The position numbers and the translations under genes are program-made. Below the pieces are notes generated by a model. The model searched no databases and had not been told where the DNA came from. It saw nothing but the letters and a program-made list of their open reading frames with translations. A stretch of 38,327 nucleotides of DNA, taken from the IMG/VR virus record IMGVR_UViG_3300041406_000077, positions 1-38,327 of that record, one strand, 5' to 3'. Shown piece after piece: positions 29,571 through 38,076 of this stretch; the first letter of the stretch is position 1; every line of letters starts with the position of its first letter. The DNA comes from a virus.

Positions 29571-29811
29571 GCCCGGCCCCCAGTGCCGTGGTCAGGACCT
29601 TGTCCGTGGCCTCCGCTTTCTTGGCCTCCTGGCTGTCGGCGGCGACGATGACCACCGGGCGGCTCCGGTACTTCCGGACCTGGACCTCCACGCCGTTGCC
29701 TGCGGCGGACGCGATGGCCTGGCCCCGTCTGGTCAGGTCCGCGACCACCTTGTCATCATGCAGCAGTGCCCGGAACGCCTCAGAGTGGAATTCGATTCGC
29801 TCTATGCCCAT
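29563..29811 (-). CDS. HK97 gp10-like head-tail connector
   Basis: 82 residues. FHSEAFRALLHDDKVVADLT, then RRGQAIASAAGNGVEVQVRK and a short C-terminal tail fit the short actinophage versions of the gp10/neck protein family. The order (stopper, gp10-like, terminator, tube) supports this. It is smaller than the usual 110-130 residues. Confidence 0.7.
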   Translation of the reverse strand: MGIERIEFHSEAFRALLHDDKVVADLTRRGQAIASAAGNGVEVQVRKYRSRPVVIVAADSQEAKKAEATDKVLTTALGAGRG

Positions 29812-29812
29812 G

Positions 29813-30172
29813 TCAGCCCTTCCAGTCGATGAGCAGTACCAGCAGGTGGTCCAGGTCCCCGGTGGGTGAGCGGTGCCATGCAGGCTCGCCGTCCACCGCG
29901 TACAGCCTGACCACGCCGTCCCGGCCCGCCCATTCGACGGCGTCCGTGGCCTGCACGTCCGTGTCCGGTGGCGCGTACCAGGACCAGCGCACCGCGACGG
30001 CCCCGACGCGCTGGGCGAGGACTTCCGCCGTCGCGCCGGGCTGCATCAGCGACCCGGGAATAGGCACCCGCCCGGCCCCGGCCCCGTAGTCCGCACGCCG
30101 GGTTCCCCTGGCGTCCGTTATCCACGTTGGCCGGACCCGGACGGGCACGTCATTGGCAAATGAGGGCAGCAC
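29813..30172 (-). CDS. Head-tail stopper-like protein
   Basis: 119 residues from GTG 30172. VRVRPTWITDARGTRRADYG, then AVRWSWYAPPDTDVQATDAV and DLDHLLVLLIDWKG form a small beta-barrel pattern, as in head closure proteins. It stands between the adaptor and gp10-like genes, which is the family's normal position. Confidence 0.7.
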   Translation of the reverse strand: MLPSFANDVPVRVRPTWITDARGTRRADYGAGAGRVPIPGSLMQPGATAEVLAQRVGAVAVRWSWYAPPDTDVQATDAVEWAGRDGVVRLYAVDGEPAWHRSPTGDLDHLLVLLIDWKG

Positions 30173-30184
30173 GTCGCCCGCCTT

Positions 30185-30775
30185 TCAGATCCGGAATGCG
30201 GACAGGACATCCAGGTCACGCTGGAGCAGCGACAGCCCGCCGGCGACGCCCGGGGCGGTGACCGCCCAGGACACGGACACGGACCCGGCCTGTTCACGGG
30301 TGGCACCCATCGGGGACGCCAGCGCGTTGGCCGTCACCTGCTTGACGATTTGCGCGACGTCCGCGACGTCCGCGAGGTCCCAGCCGTGCCGGACCCGGAC
30401 GGACACCGACCCCAGCCGAGAGGACCAGGCGGAACCGTCCGTGAATTCGACCATGCCCCGCTCAGAGAACGCGACGCTGTCCACGTCCACGGCGGTGCCG
30501 GCGTTGGACGCTGACAGAACATCCAGCAGCCTGCCCGTGGGCAGCAGCAACAGCCGGCCGCCCGGCCCGTCCCCGGTCAGGGTTTCCTCCAGGACCGGCG
30601 CGATGTGCCAGCGCGCCCAGCGGCGGATCCCGGCGGACGCGCCCAACAGCAGCGGCTCCACCCTGGGATCCGTGGCGGACACCTTGCCACGGGTCCAGTC
30701 GCTGAATTCCTCCGCAGTGACCAGGGGCGGCAGGCGGAACGCTTCCGGGTCCGGGTCGATAATTTCCGTTGTCAC
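30185..30775 (-). CDS. Head-tail adaptor (connector) protein
   Basis: 196 residues from GTG 30775, with GGAGGGGCGG upstream. LVTAEEFSDWTRGKVSATDP, LLLGASAGIRRWARWHIAPV and VRHGWDLADVADVAQIVKQV are the helices of gp6/gp15-like adaptors of actinophages; the central part is a beta insertion (LLLPTGRLLDVLSASNAGTA). It binds under the portal ring. Confidence 0.82.
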   Translation of the reverse strand: MTTEIIDPDPEAFRLPPLVTAEEFSDWTRGKVSATDPRVEPLLLGASAGIRRWARWHIAPVLEETLTGDGPGGRLLLLPTGRLLDVLSASNAGTAVDVDSVAFSERGMVEFTDGSAWSSRLGSVSVRVRHGWDLADVADVAQIVKQVTANALASPMGATREQAGSVSVSWAVTAPGVAGGLSLLQRDLDVLSAFRI

Positions 30776-30796
30776 GTCCCGCCCCTCCGCCTCTCG

Positions 30797-31174
30797 CTAC
30801 TTGGTGCCTACGTCATCCGGCCTGCGCGCTTTGTTGGCCACTGCCGTGACGTTTTTGGCCTTGGTTCCTTTGGGTGGTGCGGGTTCCTTGACCGGTTCCT
30901 GGTCGGGTTCCTTTGGCGGTTCCTCAGCAGGCGGCTGTGGTTCCTTTGGCGGTTCCTCAACAGGCGGCTTAGGTTCCTCCACCGGTTCCTTTGGTGTGTC
31001 TGTCACGGGTTCCTCCTGCTTGATGCCCAGGCGCTGGGCGTCGGCCTTGTTCAGCCGCAGTGTCGTCTTGATGCCGTTGACTTCGACGTCGTATGTCTCC
31101 AGGCCATCGGGGTCCTCAGTGAGGACGCGCCCCCGCCCCGGTCGGGGGACGCGTCCGTCCACTGGGTCACGCAC
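30797..31174 (-). CDS. Small Pro/Glu-repeat protein after the capsid gene
   Basis: 125 residues from GTG 31174, overlapping the capsid stop by eight bases. A short folded part (LETYDVEVNGIKTTLRLNKA, DAQRLG) resembles small domains found after actinophage capsid genes. It is followed by about 45 residues of EEPP-KEP type repeats and a basic AKNVTAVANKARRPDD end. It may be a head decoration or connector accessory protein. The repeats are imperfect copies of about 11 residues and could vary in number between relatives. Confidence 0.7.
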   Translation of the reverse strand: MRDPVDGRVPRPGRGRVLTEDPDGLETYDVEVNGIKTTLRLNKADAQRLGIKQEEPVTDTPKEPVEEPKPPVEEPPKEPQPPAEEPPKEPDQEPVKEPAPPKGTKAKNVTAVANKARRPDDVGTK

Positions 31175-32462
31175 GGACGTCCGTATCGACAAACGCCGTG
31201 GGACGTGTGACACCGAACGCCACGCGTTCCTCCGCGAGAATGGCCACCAGGTTGCGGATGAAGAAATCCGCGTGGCTGTCCGTGATGGACACCGTGGTCT
31301 GTTCGCGGTCCCACAGCACAGCCTTGGAGAAGTCACCCACCAGGCCGCGGCCGGCGGTGATCGCCTCAGACTCGATGATCGGCAGGCCCCACAGCGTCCT
31401 GGGTCCCAGCACGAACGGCCCGCCGCCCAGGAACTGGCCCGTGCCTGCGCCCTCGCGGGCCAGGTCGATGACCTCCACTTCCTCCGGGTGCAGCACCACG
31501 GCGTTTGGCGCGACACGTCCCACCACGCGGGCCTTGGTGATGGCCTTGCGTACCGTGGTGAAAATATCGGTGGTCCATGCCTGGGTCTGGATCCCGGACG
31601 TGGTCAGGATGCCGGGCAGGTTCTCGCCGGTGCCGTCACCCAGAAGAATCTGGTCCTCTTCCTCTTCCGCGATGTCGGCGCGCAGCTCATCGTTAATGAG
31701 CCCTTCCAACTGCCCGACATCGGCCAGGGCGCGCTTGGTCGCCGGGACCCACTCAGCAATCGTCTTGACCGTGGCCGTCCGGCGCGCGAACGCCCATGCG
31801 CCTTCCGGCTTGACGCCGCCGTCCACGTCCGTGACCTCCGTGCCGTCGATGACCGCGGAGCTGGTCGCTTCCGGGACCGGCGCGGCCGCGTTCGTGTGGC
31901 TGGTCTGCACGACGTACTCCACCGTGTCGGATGCGGTCCGGCGGACGCTGATGGCGTCGCGCAGGGTCAGCCGGCGGCGGCCCAGGGATTCCAGGATGCC
32001 GGTATCCTCCGACGTCACAAACACGCCCGCGCTGGTGGAATCGGCCCCGGTGAACAGACCCTTAACGCTGATGGGGTCCGTCTGGAAATGCGCTTTCTCC
32101 GGGACGCGTCCCTTGAACGGTGCCATGGCGGACTTGAATTCCGCGCTGGACACCACTTCCAGGCCCAGGTTCCGGACCCGGCGCAGCGTGGCGGCGCTGT
32201 CCTTTTGCGCGTCCACGTCCTTGCCTGCGGGTTCCCCGATTTCCTCGGCCAGCGCCCGGGCCTGCGCCAGCACTTCCTGGTCTGCCTTGGCGGCGCGCAG
32301 CGCGGCCAGGTGGTCCCGGGCCTCGGCCATCTTGGCATTGAATTCGGCCAGCGTGTCGCCTTCCAGGGCGACGCCGTCAGCCTCGGCCTTTTCCGCGATT
32401 TCGCGGGCAGCCTTGGCGGCGGCCGCGGCGGCGGCCTGCAGCCGCCTGATCTTCTCAGTCAT
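31167..32462 (-). CDS. Major capsid protein, HK97 fold
   Basis: 431 residues from ATG 32462 with GGAGA seven bases upstream; ATG 32480 lacks a ribosome site. Residues 1-110 are a charged, Ala-rich coiled coil, the scaffold (delta) domain removed by the protease. The shell part includes LGRRRLTLRDAISVRRTASD, the E-loop region PEATSSAVIDGTEVTDVDGG, the spine NDELRADIAEEEEDQILLGD, GTGENLPGILTTSGI and the A-domain LGPRTLWGLPIIESEAITAG. Gene order protease-capsid supports it. Confidence 0.95.
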   Translation of the reverse strand: MTEKIRRLQAAAAAAAKAAREIAEKAEADGVALEGDTLAEFNAKMAEARDHLAALRAAKADQEVLAQARALAEEIGEPAGKDVDAQKDSAATLRRVRNLGLEVVSSAEFKSAMAPFKGRVPEKAHFQTDPISVKGLFTGADSTSAGVFVTSEDTGILESLGRRRLTLRDAISVRRTASDTVEYVVQTSHTNAAAPVPEATSSAVIDGTEVTDVDGGVKPEGAWAFARRTATVKTIAEWVPATKRALADVGQLEGLINDELRADIAEEEEDQILLGDGTGENLPGILTTSGIQTQAWTTDIFTTVRKAITKARVVGRVAPNAVVLHPEEVEVIDLAREGAGTGQFLGGGPFVLGPRTLWGLPIIESEAITAGRGLVGDFSKAVLWDREQTTVSITDSHADFFIRNLVAILAEERVAFGVTRPTAFVDTDVRA

Positions 32463-32530
32463 TTGGGTTTCTCCTGTCATGGGATTTTTGCGTATCTACT
32501 GAATTACTTGGGCGCGTATGGGAGTGCCTA

Positions 32531-32609
32531 CGTCGTGCAGTACCGCCGTAAAGACGTATAGACGTCATGCAGTGCTGACGTGATGCAGTAGTGCAGTGAC
32601 TACTTAGAC
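32531..32609. repeat. Iteron-like repeats upstream of the capsid gene
   Basis: The motif CGT-S-R-TGCAGT-R occurs at 32531, 32563 and 32579 (spacings 32 and 16), with a fourth TGCAGT at 32592. Read on the other strand, 32598-32583 (CACTGCACTACTGCAT) matches 14801-14816 near parA in 14 of 16 bases. TAGAC half-sites lie at 32559 and 32605. The 140-base gap 32463-32603 between capsid and protease holds no gene. Confidence 0.6.
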
Positions 32610-33362
32610 ACTTGCCTCCAGTTCGGCGGCGTCCACCTGCGCCCTCCATGCCAGGATCCGTGCGGACGGGTCCGGTGCGGGTTCCTCGGCCTTGACGCTG
32701 CCCGCGCCCTCGGCCTTGACCTCGCCCGTCCCGCTGGCCTTCTCCTGATCCTTGATAACCTCCGCGGCCGCGAGGACGCCGTCTATCGCGTCCCGCGCCC
32801 CGCGCAGGCTGTCCACATGCTTACCGGACAGCACACGGCCCTCTTTCAGGCCGCCCGCCAGCCCGTCCGCCAGCGCCTTCACCGCCAGGATTTCCGTTTC
32901 CTGGTTCGCGCCGATCAGCACTATGGAGACTTCATAGAGCTTTAGTTCGTGCAGCTCATAGACGTCCTGGCCGTCCAGCTGCCCCAGGGATCCACGCACC
33001 ACGTCATAGGCGAAAGACATCTGGGACGCGCGCCGGCCTTTGAGCAGCCGGTGGACCTGGGCGGCTTTCGGGTTCTCCAGGTCCAGCAGCCCGCGAACAT
33101 ACAGGCCCTTGCCGTCCTCGCGCGCCTCCACGACATGGCCCAGGTTGTAGTCAGGGTCCGCCATGACGTGCGAATAGAGGACGGGCAGGAAGTTCCCGGA
33201 GCGCGCCCAGTCGGCCAGGGTGTTGGCGAACGCGCCGGGCATGACCACGTCCCCGTAACTGTCGGCGTTGCCGAACACGGACGCGTAGCCCTCAAATTCG
33301 CCCTCGGCCAGACCGTCGGCGGGTCCTGCCTTGAATCGGACCTGAATGTCCTTGGTTCTCAC
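32604..33362 (-). CDS. Prohead protease, HK97 (S78) family
   Basis: 252 residues from GTG 33362, six bases after GGGAGG. EFEGYASVFGNADSYGDVVM is the family's opening, LPVLYSHVMADP has the catalytic His, and ASQMSFAYDVV the catalytic Ser; LYEVSIVLIGANQETEIL is the conserved strand before the C-terminal helix. It digests the capsid scaffold domain and itself during maturation. The start lies inside the 3' end of the inserted HNH gene. Confidence 0.93.
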   Translation of the reverse strand: MRTKDIQVRFKAGPADGLAEGEFEGYASVFGNADSYGDVVMPGAFANTLADWARSGNFLPVLYSHVMADPDYNLGHVVEAREDGKGLYVRGLLDLENPKAAQVHRLLKGRRASQMSFAYDVVRGSLGQLDGQDVYELHELKLYEVSIVLIGANQETEILAVKALADGLAGGLKEGRVLSGKHVDSLRGARDAIDGVLAAAEVIKDQEKASGTGEVKAEGAGSVKAEEPAPDPSARILAWRAQVDAAELEASV

Positions 33363-33849
33363 TGTGACCTCCCTGGCCCCGTAGTAGATAGTCAATCGCC
33401 GCCTGAAGCGTTTGGATGTCGTCCCTGAAATGACCTAGGGCCAAGTTGCAGTGATGGCACAGCAAGCCCCGGACCGTCCCCGTGTCGTGGTCATGATCCA
33501 CAGAGAAAGTCCTCGCGGCGGGGTCTGTGGATCGGCAAATGGCGCATTGGCCATTCTGTTCTGCCAGCATCCGGTGATAGTCCGCTGGCACCATCCGATA
33601 GCGAACCCATAGTCCGACGGCCCATCGTTCCTCTGTCGTGCGCTTTGGGCGGTTTTGGCTCTGGCGTTTCACCGCTTCCGGATTCGCGGCCTTCCACGCC
33701 AGTGACTTGGCTTTCGCGCAGTCCCGACAGTATGAGTCCAGTCCGGAGCGCATCCGCGTATTCACGCGGAACGCCTCCGCTGGCTTGTCTTCTCCGCAGA
33801 TAAAGCACACTTTCGATACAGGCGTTTCCCGCACCACTTTCCAGGCCAT
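33292..33849 (-). CDS. Endonuclease VII-type HNH nuclease inserted in the head operon
   Basis: 185 residues. Cys pairs FICGE and YCRDCAKAKS stand at the N-terminus. The core is QCAICRSTDPAARTFSVDHD, then HDTGTVRGLLCHHCNLALGH and LQAAIDYLL, the Endonuclease_VII signature (DH, N, Cys4 zinc). It lies between portal and protease, where phages normally have none, and its last 24 codons overlap the protease start in another frame. It is probably a free-standing homing endonuclease. Confidence 0.88.
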   Translation of the reverse strand: MAWKVVRETPVSKVCFICGEDKPAEAFRVNTRMRSGLDSYCRDCAKAKSLAWKAANPEAVKRQSQNRPKRTTEERWAVGLWVRYRMVPADYHRMLAEQNGQCAICRSTDPAARTFSVDHDHDTGTVRGLLCHHCNLALGHFRDDIQTLQAAIDYLLRGQGGHSENQGHSGPIQGRTRRRSGRGRI

Positions 33850-33858
33850 GCGTGCAGA

Positions 33859-35799
33859 TTATTCCTCCTGCTCGGTCCGGTCGATGGTTACGGTGCATTC
33901 GCACCCGGCGACCTCATCAGCGCCGCCGGCGGTGTCACCGGGGAAGTCCATGCCGTTGGAAAACTGTTCGCTGATGGGCACGGTTTCGCCATCCATCGCG
34001 GCATGGCTGGCGCGCGGGTTCGATGACGTGACACGCCAGGTTTTGGTGGCCGTGTCCGGTGCGAGCTTCCGCCCGGCTTCCGTCCTGGAAAACGCCGCCA
34101 GCGCCGCGCCCGCCGCCGCACCCGCTGCCAGGGACCGCTGCGACTCCGCGGCGTCGAACACACTGGACGGTTCCGGCGCGTCCTCGCTGTCATCGTCCAG
34201 GACCGCCTCCAGTTGCTGGCGGGTGGCCTGGTTCACCCAGCCCGCCCGCTTCCCGGCGAACGCCTCCAGGAAAGCCAGGGTGGCGTCCACGTTGTAGGCG
34301 TCCGGGTCGAAGCCCAGCGCCTGCGCCTGCTCGCGGCCCATCTGCGCGGAAATGTCCACGGCGACCTCATACAGATCCTTGGTCAGTTCCTTGTCCCAGC
34401 GCTTGGCGTCCCACCAGGCCCCGCCCGCGCCGATGGCGGACAGAACCGCCTTGCGCTGGCGCCGGAAGAACGCCGCGAACACATCGGCCAGGGTGTCGCG
34501 GGCGTCCGCGTCCGGGTCGGCCTTGGTCCGCACGGCGGCCGCCTTGGTCCGGCGTGCCGGGCCTGCCAGCGTTCCGGTGTCCGGTGCGGAGTCCTGCGGG
34601 TTCGCCTGCCCGCCGGTAATGACGTTCAGCGGGACGATTAGTTCGTCTCCGCCTTCCACGGCTGGCATGTTCTGGGTGGCGCGTGCTTCATTGCGGGTCA
34701 TCCACGGCCCGCCCACGGCCTGCTGCAGCTGGTCGGCCTGTTCCTCGAAGCTGCCGCGCAGCTTCTCCGCGAGGTTGAATTCCAGGTAGCTGTTCGTGGA
34801 GTCCTCGAAATCGGCCAGCAGTTGCAGGTTCAATTCCTCCGCAATCATGGACAGCCACGGCCCCAGGGTGTCCTGGTACAGGTGTTTGTGCTGTTCCTTG
34901 ACGTTGGAAAACGTGGCGTGATCCAGGATGCCGACCATGGGCGGCGGGATGAAGTATGCGGCCGCGACTTCCTCGCGGGTCAGCTTCCGGGCCTCCACAT
35001 ATTGCAGCTGTTCAGCGGTCTGGCTGGCGGAAACGAATTTCATCCCATCCTCCAGGATGGGCGTTCCGCCTGCCTCCGGTCCGCCGCCCGCGTACTGGCT
35101 GCGCCAGGACTGGCGGAACCTGTCCCGCGCCCCGTCAGACCAGGCCGGTGCGGCTGCCGGGCGTTCCAGGTAACCGGACGCCCGCGCCCCGTTCCGCAGG
35201 GTCTGTTCCCGCATGCGCCCGGCCTCGTACTCTTCCGCGAGGATCCGGCGCAGCGATTCGATGGGTGACGTTCCGGCCAGGTCCCCGTCCGGGTCATAGC
35301 CACGGAAATGCACCACCTGGTCCGCCGGGTACGTTTTCTTGCCCCTGGACCCGGTGAACTCGAACGCCTCGGGCCACATCCACGATTCGCCCACGGGGCT
35401 GACCATGGACGGCGGCAGGCGCAGCAGGGACGGCCCATTCGCGGCCTGCATTTTCAGCCAGTAGGCCCGGTCATAAATGCCCAGGTCACGGACCAGCGCG
35501 TCCAGCAGCCGGTAACGGGTGGTCGCCGGATTCGGCTTATCTATGAGCTGGATCAGGCCCGTTCCGGTTAGCCGCTTCCTGTCCGTGTCGGATACCCGCC
35601 GGAACTGGTGCAGACCCAGCTGCGCGATGTTCCGGCCCAGGAAGTCCACGACGGTGCGGACAGCGGACTGCGCCCGCCAGATCGCCCCGTAGTCAGCCGT
35701 GTAATCATCGGCCAGGCGGATCCTGTCCGCGCGCATGGTTCCCGGACGGGACAGTCCCCTGATGGTCCCCTCAGACACAACGAAAGCCAACAGATCCAC
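33859..35799 (-). CDS. Portal protein fused to a MuF-like domain
   Basis: 646 residues. Residues 1-390 are an HK97-type portal: IWRAQSAVRTVVDFLGRNIA, the wing and stem (VVHFRGYDPDGDLAGTSPIE, LTREEVAAAYFIPPPMVGIL) and ATQNMPAVEGGDELIVPLNV. Residues 440-646 are a MuF-like region: AKRWDKELTKDLYEVAVDIS and the closing HAAMDGETVPISEQF...DFPGD...CECTV, matching the Mu gpF C-terminal signature. The usual separate MuF gene is absent, so portal and MuF are one chain. GTG 35799 follows GGAGGGCG. Confidence 0.9.
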   Translation of the reverse strand: MDLLAFVVSEGTIRGLSRPGTMRADRIRLADDYTADYGAIWRAQSAVRTVVDFLGRNIAQLGLHQFRRVSDTDRKRLTGTGLIQLIDKPNPATTRYRLLDALVRDLGIYDRAYWLKMQAANGPSLLRLPPSMVSPVGESWMWPEAFEFTGSRGKKTYPADQVVHFRGYDPDGDLAGTSPIESLRRILAEEYEAGRMREQTLRNGARASGYLERPAAAPAWSDGARDRFRQSWRSQYAGGGPEAGGTPILEDGMKFVSASQTAEQLQYVEARKLTREEVAAAYFIPPPMVGILDHATFSNVKEQHKHLYQDTLGPWLSMIAEELNLQLLADFEDSTNSYLEFNLAEKLRGSFEEQADQLQQAVGGPWMTRNEARATQNMPAVEGGDELIVPLNVITGGQANPQDSAPDTGTLAGPARRTKAAAVRTKADPDADARDTLADVFAAFFRRQRKAVLSAIGAGGAWWDAKRWDKELTKDLYEVAVDISAQMGREQAQALGFDPDAYNVDATLAFLEAFAGKRAGWVNQATRQQLEAVLDDDSEDAPEPSSVFDAAESQRSLAAGAAAGAALAAFSRTEAGRKLAPDTATKTWRVTSSNPRASHAAMDGETVPISEQFSNGMDFPGDTAGGADEVAGCECTVTIDRTEQEE

Positions 35800-35808
35800 C
35801 GCCCTCCG

Positions 35809-36087
35809 CTAAAGTGCCTGAATGAAATCGACGTCGGCGCGGGCTATGACAGCCTCGCCGTCCAGCCGCGCCGGTTCCGCGCCCGGCTCCATGACCGTGG
35901 CATTCCGCAGGAACAGCAGGTCGGCGCTGCGCCGGACCAGCAGCCCGTCCAGGGCGCGGCCCGACTTCAGGTTCACCACGACACGCCGCGAATGCAGGCC
36001 CCGCCAGGCCAGCCACGCCAGCGCGGACGGCAGGGCTAGGGAAATGCAGATGCCCGCCAGCAGCGCCGCTATCAGCCATTGCTCCAC
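35809..36087 (-). CDS. Membrane-anchored small protein between terminase and portal
   Basis: 92 residues from GTG 36087. A hydrophobic N-terminal helix (WLIAALLAGICISLALPSAL) is followed by a small beta-barrel-like part (VVVNLKSGRALDGLLVRRSA, DLLFLRNATVM). Similar short proteins occur at this position in many actinophages. Their function is unknown; they may tether head assembly to the membrane. Confidence 0.72.
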   Translation of the reverse strand: MEQWLIAALLAGICISLALPSALAWLAWRGLHSRRVVVNLKSGRALDGLLVRRSADLLFLRNATVMEPGAEPARLDGEAVIARADVDFIQAL

Positions 36088-36102
36088 GTCCGCGCCCTTT
36101 CC

Positions 36103-37743
36103 TCAAACCACCATTAGGGCGCCGTCCTCATAGGCTGACACCTGCTGAACCTCCACCGGGCGGGACACGTCCCACACCGCGCCCGATACCGCCATCAGCG
36201 GCGCGGCACCGTGCGGGGAATCCTTCCGGTTCCACACCCACGAATCGCCCAGCGGCTTGGTCACCGCCGTGGCCGCGACCAGGTCCAGGACGGGCTGGGG
36301 CAAATGCCAGATCCGCGCCGGCCTGTCCGCTTCCGTTTCGCCCGCCGCCGGGTCCGGCTTCCAGACGTGCGCGCGGATCCCGTCATAGAACCGCCCGCAG
36401 CCTGCGCCCAGGTCCGTGCCGCCCCACTCGATGACGTCCACGTTCTCCAGTTCCTTTAGCTGCGGCACCAGGCCCGACACCGGAGCGCCCCGCGCCTGAA
36501 CCACCACGCGCAGCCGCCGGGTCGGGGACGCCCTGGACGCGAACCATTCCAGCGCCCAGTCCTGCCCGTACCTGGCCGCGACGATTTCCGCGTGCAGCCC
36601 GCCGTCCGGACGCCTGCCCGCCACGCCGATAAAGGTCCGGGTCCGGTCATGCTCAGTATCCACACAAAAGGTCACCGGCTCATCCGCGGGAATGGACGAT
36701 CCCGGGTCCGTCCCGGCCTCCCAGGATCCCGGCGGGAACGGCCCCTCAGCCGCGCCGTCGTTCCACTGACACAGGACCTCAGTCCTAAACACCCATTCCG
36801 GGTCCGTGCGGCGCGCCGCCATGATGGCCCGCTCAGTGATCGCGTACCCCAGCGACGGGTTAGCCGCAGCCCAGCCGTCCCGGTCATCCATCGAACAACC
36901 CGGCGGCGCGGACCATTCAAAGATCGCCAGCGAATCGTCGTCGGTGACGTCCTCGCCATCCGGTGGCGCGTCCGCCAGGACCACGTCCATGCCGTCGCTG
37001 TTGATCCCGTCCGGGTCACCCAGCGACGCGTGCGCCATCATCCGCAGGTAGCGCAGCACCACACTGGACGCGTCGCCGGCGTTGGACAGTGCAAGGATGA
37101 GCGCCAGCGCCCGCGCCATCGTTGTCTTGGTGATCGCGCCCCAGGCGTCCCAGCTTTGATGCTCGCGCAGTTCATCCAACAGGATCAGGTCCCCGGCCAG
37201 GCCACGGCCGCCGCGCCTGGACGCCGCCTGCACCTTGTACCGTTCGCCGCCCTCCAGCTCCAGCGCTTTCTTCCCGTTCGTCCGGTTTACCCGCCGAATC
37301 TCAGCGGCGAGGTCCGGGCAGTCCTCAGCGATTTCCACCGCGCCCTGCCAGACCTCTTCCGCGATGTCCAAATTCTGCGCCGTGCCGATGACCAGGCGCG
37401 CCGCCCGGACGTACATAAAGAACAGCGCCATGACCTGCGCGATAGTGGACTTGCCATTCTGCCTGGCGACCAGCAGAACCACGGTCCGGAAACGGAATGA
37501 CCCGTCCGGCAACAGCTCCATGGCGTGGATCAGAAACCACTTTTGCCACGGGTACAGCTCCATGCCCAGGATGTCCTGGGCGAAGTCGATGCACGCGAAA
37601 CCCGCCGACGTCTTAGGCGTCAGCCGGCGCAGCGGCGGCGTAAAAATCCGCGGAACCTCATGGCCCAGCAGCGGCTTAGGCGCGCTTCCTGGCCGACGTC
37701 TTGGCGCCGCCCTGGACGGCCCGGAGCTGCGCGAGCTTGCCAC
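36103..37743 (-). CDS. terL: Terminase large subunit
   Basis: 546 residues. The ATPase has the adenine-binding PWQKW (65-69), Walker A ARQNGKST (93-100) and Walker B DLILLDEL (185-192), with the coupling region around NAGDASSVVLRYLR. The nuclease half has CVDTEHDRTRTFIGVAGRRP with the first catalytic Asp, and a conserved closing part (HVWKPDPAAGETEADRPARI). It pumps and cuts DNA at the portal. GTG 37743 has GGAAGGAGG upstream and overlaps terS by 68 bases in another frame; a later start near residue 30 cannot be excluded. Confidence 0.95.
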   Translation of the reverse strand: MASSRSSGPSRAAPRRRPGSAPKPLLGHEVPRIFTPPLRRLTPKTSAGFACIDFAQDILGMELYPWQKWFLIHAMELLPDGSFRFRTVVLLVARQNGKSTIAQVMALFFMYVRAARLVIGTAQNLDIAEEVWQGAVEIAEDCPDLAAEIRRVNRTNGKKALELEGGERYKVQAASRRGGRGLAGDLILLDELREHQSWDAWGAITKTTMARALALILALSNAGDASSVVLRYLRMMAHASLGDPDGINSDGMDVVLADAPPDGEDVTDDDSLAIFEWSAPPGCSMDDRDGWAAANPSLGYAITERAIMAARRTDPEWVFRTEVLCQWNDGAAEGPFPPGSWEAGTDPGSSIPADEPVTFCVDTEHDRTRTFIGVAGRRPDGGLHAEIVAARYGQDWALEWFASRASPTRRLRVVVQARGAPVSGLVPQLKELENVDVIEWGGTDLGAGCGRFYDGIRAHVWKPDPAAGETEADRPARIWHLPQPVLDLVAATAVTKPLGDSWVWNRKDSPHGAAPLMAVSGAVWDVSRPVEVQQVSAYEDGALMVV

Positions 37744-37999
37744 CCTTGTCCGCCTCCTTCCGCGCGTCCAGGACCTTACGCCCGGACGGCGTCAGCCCCA
37801 ACTGATCGCACGCTTTCAGATAGACGGACTGGGTGACGTTATCGAACCTGTTGTCTATGACCGGCCAGTCCGGGTCATCCAGGCGCTCCGCCATCATCAT
37901 CAGCACCGCCACCGCGCCCTCATCCATGGCCGTGATGATGCCCTCACGCTTGGCCGCCTGCACGGACTCATTCGTGACGTGCCAGATTTCGCCCTGCAC
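37676..37999 (-). CDS. terS: Terminase small subunit, complete right copy
   Basis: 107 residues from GTG 37999, matching the start position of the left copy. EGIITAMDEGAVAVLMMMAE, RLDDPDWPVIDNRFDNVTQS and YLKACDQLGLTPSGRKVLDA are the helices of actinophage small terminases; a basic Ala/Lys tail follows. The frame stays open upstream for 76 codons, but those codons overlap the membrane peptide gene and the hairpins and are not protein-like. It selects the packaging site for the large subunit. Confidence 0.85.
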   Translation of the reverse strand: MQGEIWHVTNESVQAAKREGIITAMDEGAVAVLMMMAERLDDPDWPVIDNRFDNVTQSVYLKACDQLGLTPSGRKVLDARKEADKGGKLAQLRAVQGGAKTSARKRA

Positions 38000-38001
38000 G
38001 G

Positions 38002-38076
38002 CTAGCGCCTGATACCAAACAGGCCCACCACCAGGATGAGCAGCAGCAGAATAACGATGAGCCAAAGCGGGTCCAT
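38002..38076 (-). CDS. 24-residue single-span membrane peptide, right copy
   Basis: Encodes exactly the same peptide as 244-318 (MDPLWLIVILLLLI... ending GIRR) with synonymous base changes. ATG 38076 has AAAGGAC upstream; TAG 38002 lies two bases before the terS GTG. It is probably co-translated with terS. Confidence 0.7.
   Translation of the reverse strand: MDPLWLIVILLLLILVVGLFGIRR

Noticed and set aside
30153-32561. 802-codon plus-strand open frame over the capsid and connector genes
   Set aside because: It is an antisense shadow of clear head genes in GC-rich DNA, with low-complexity Ser/Gly/Arg content and no domain.
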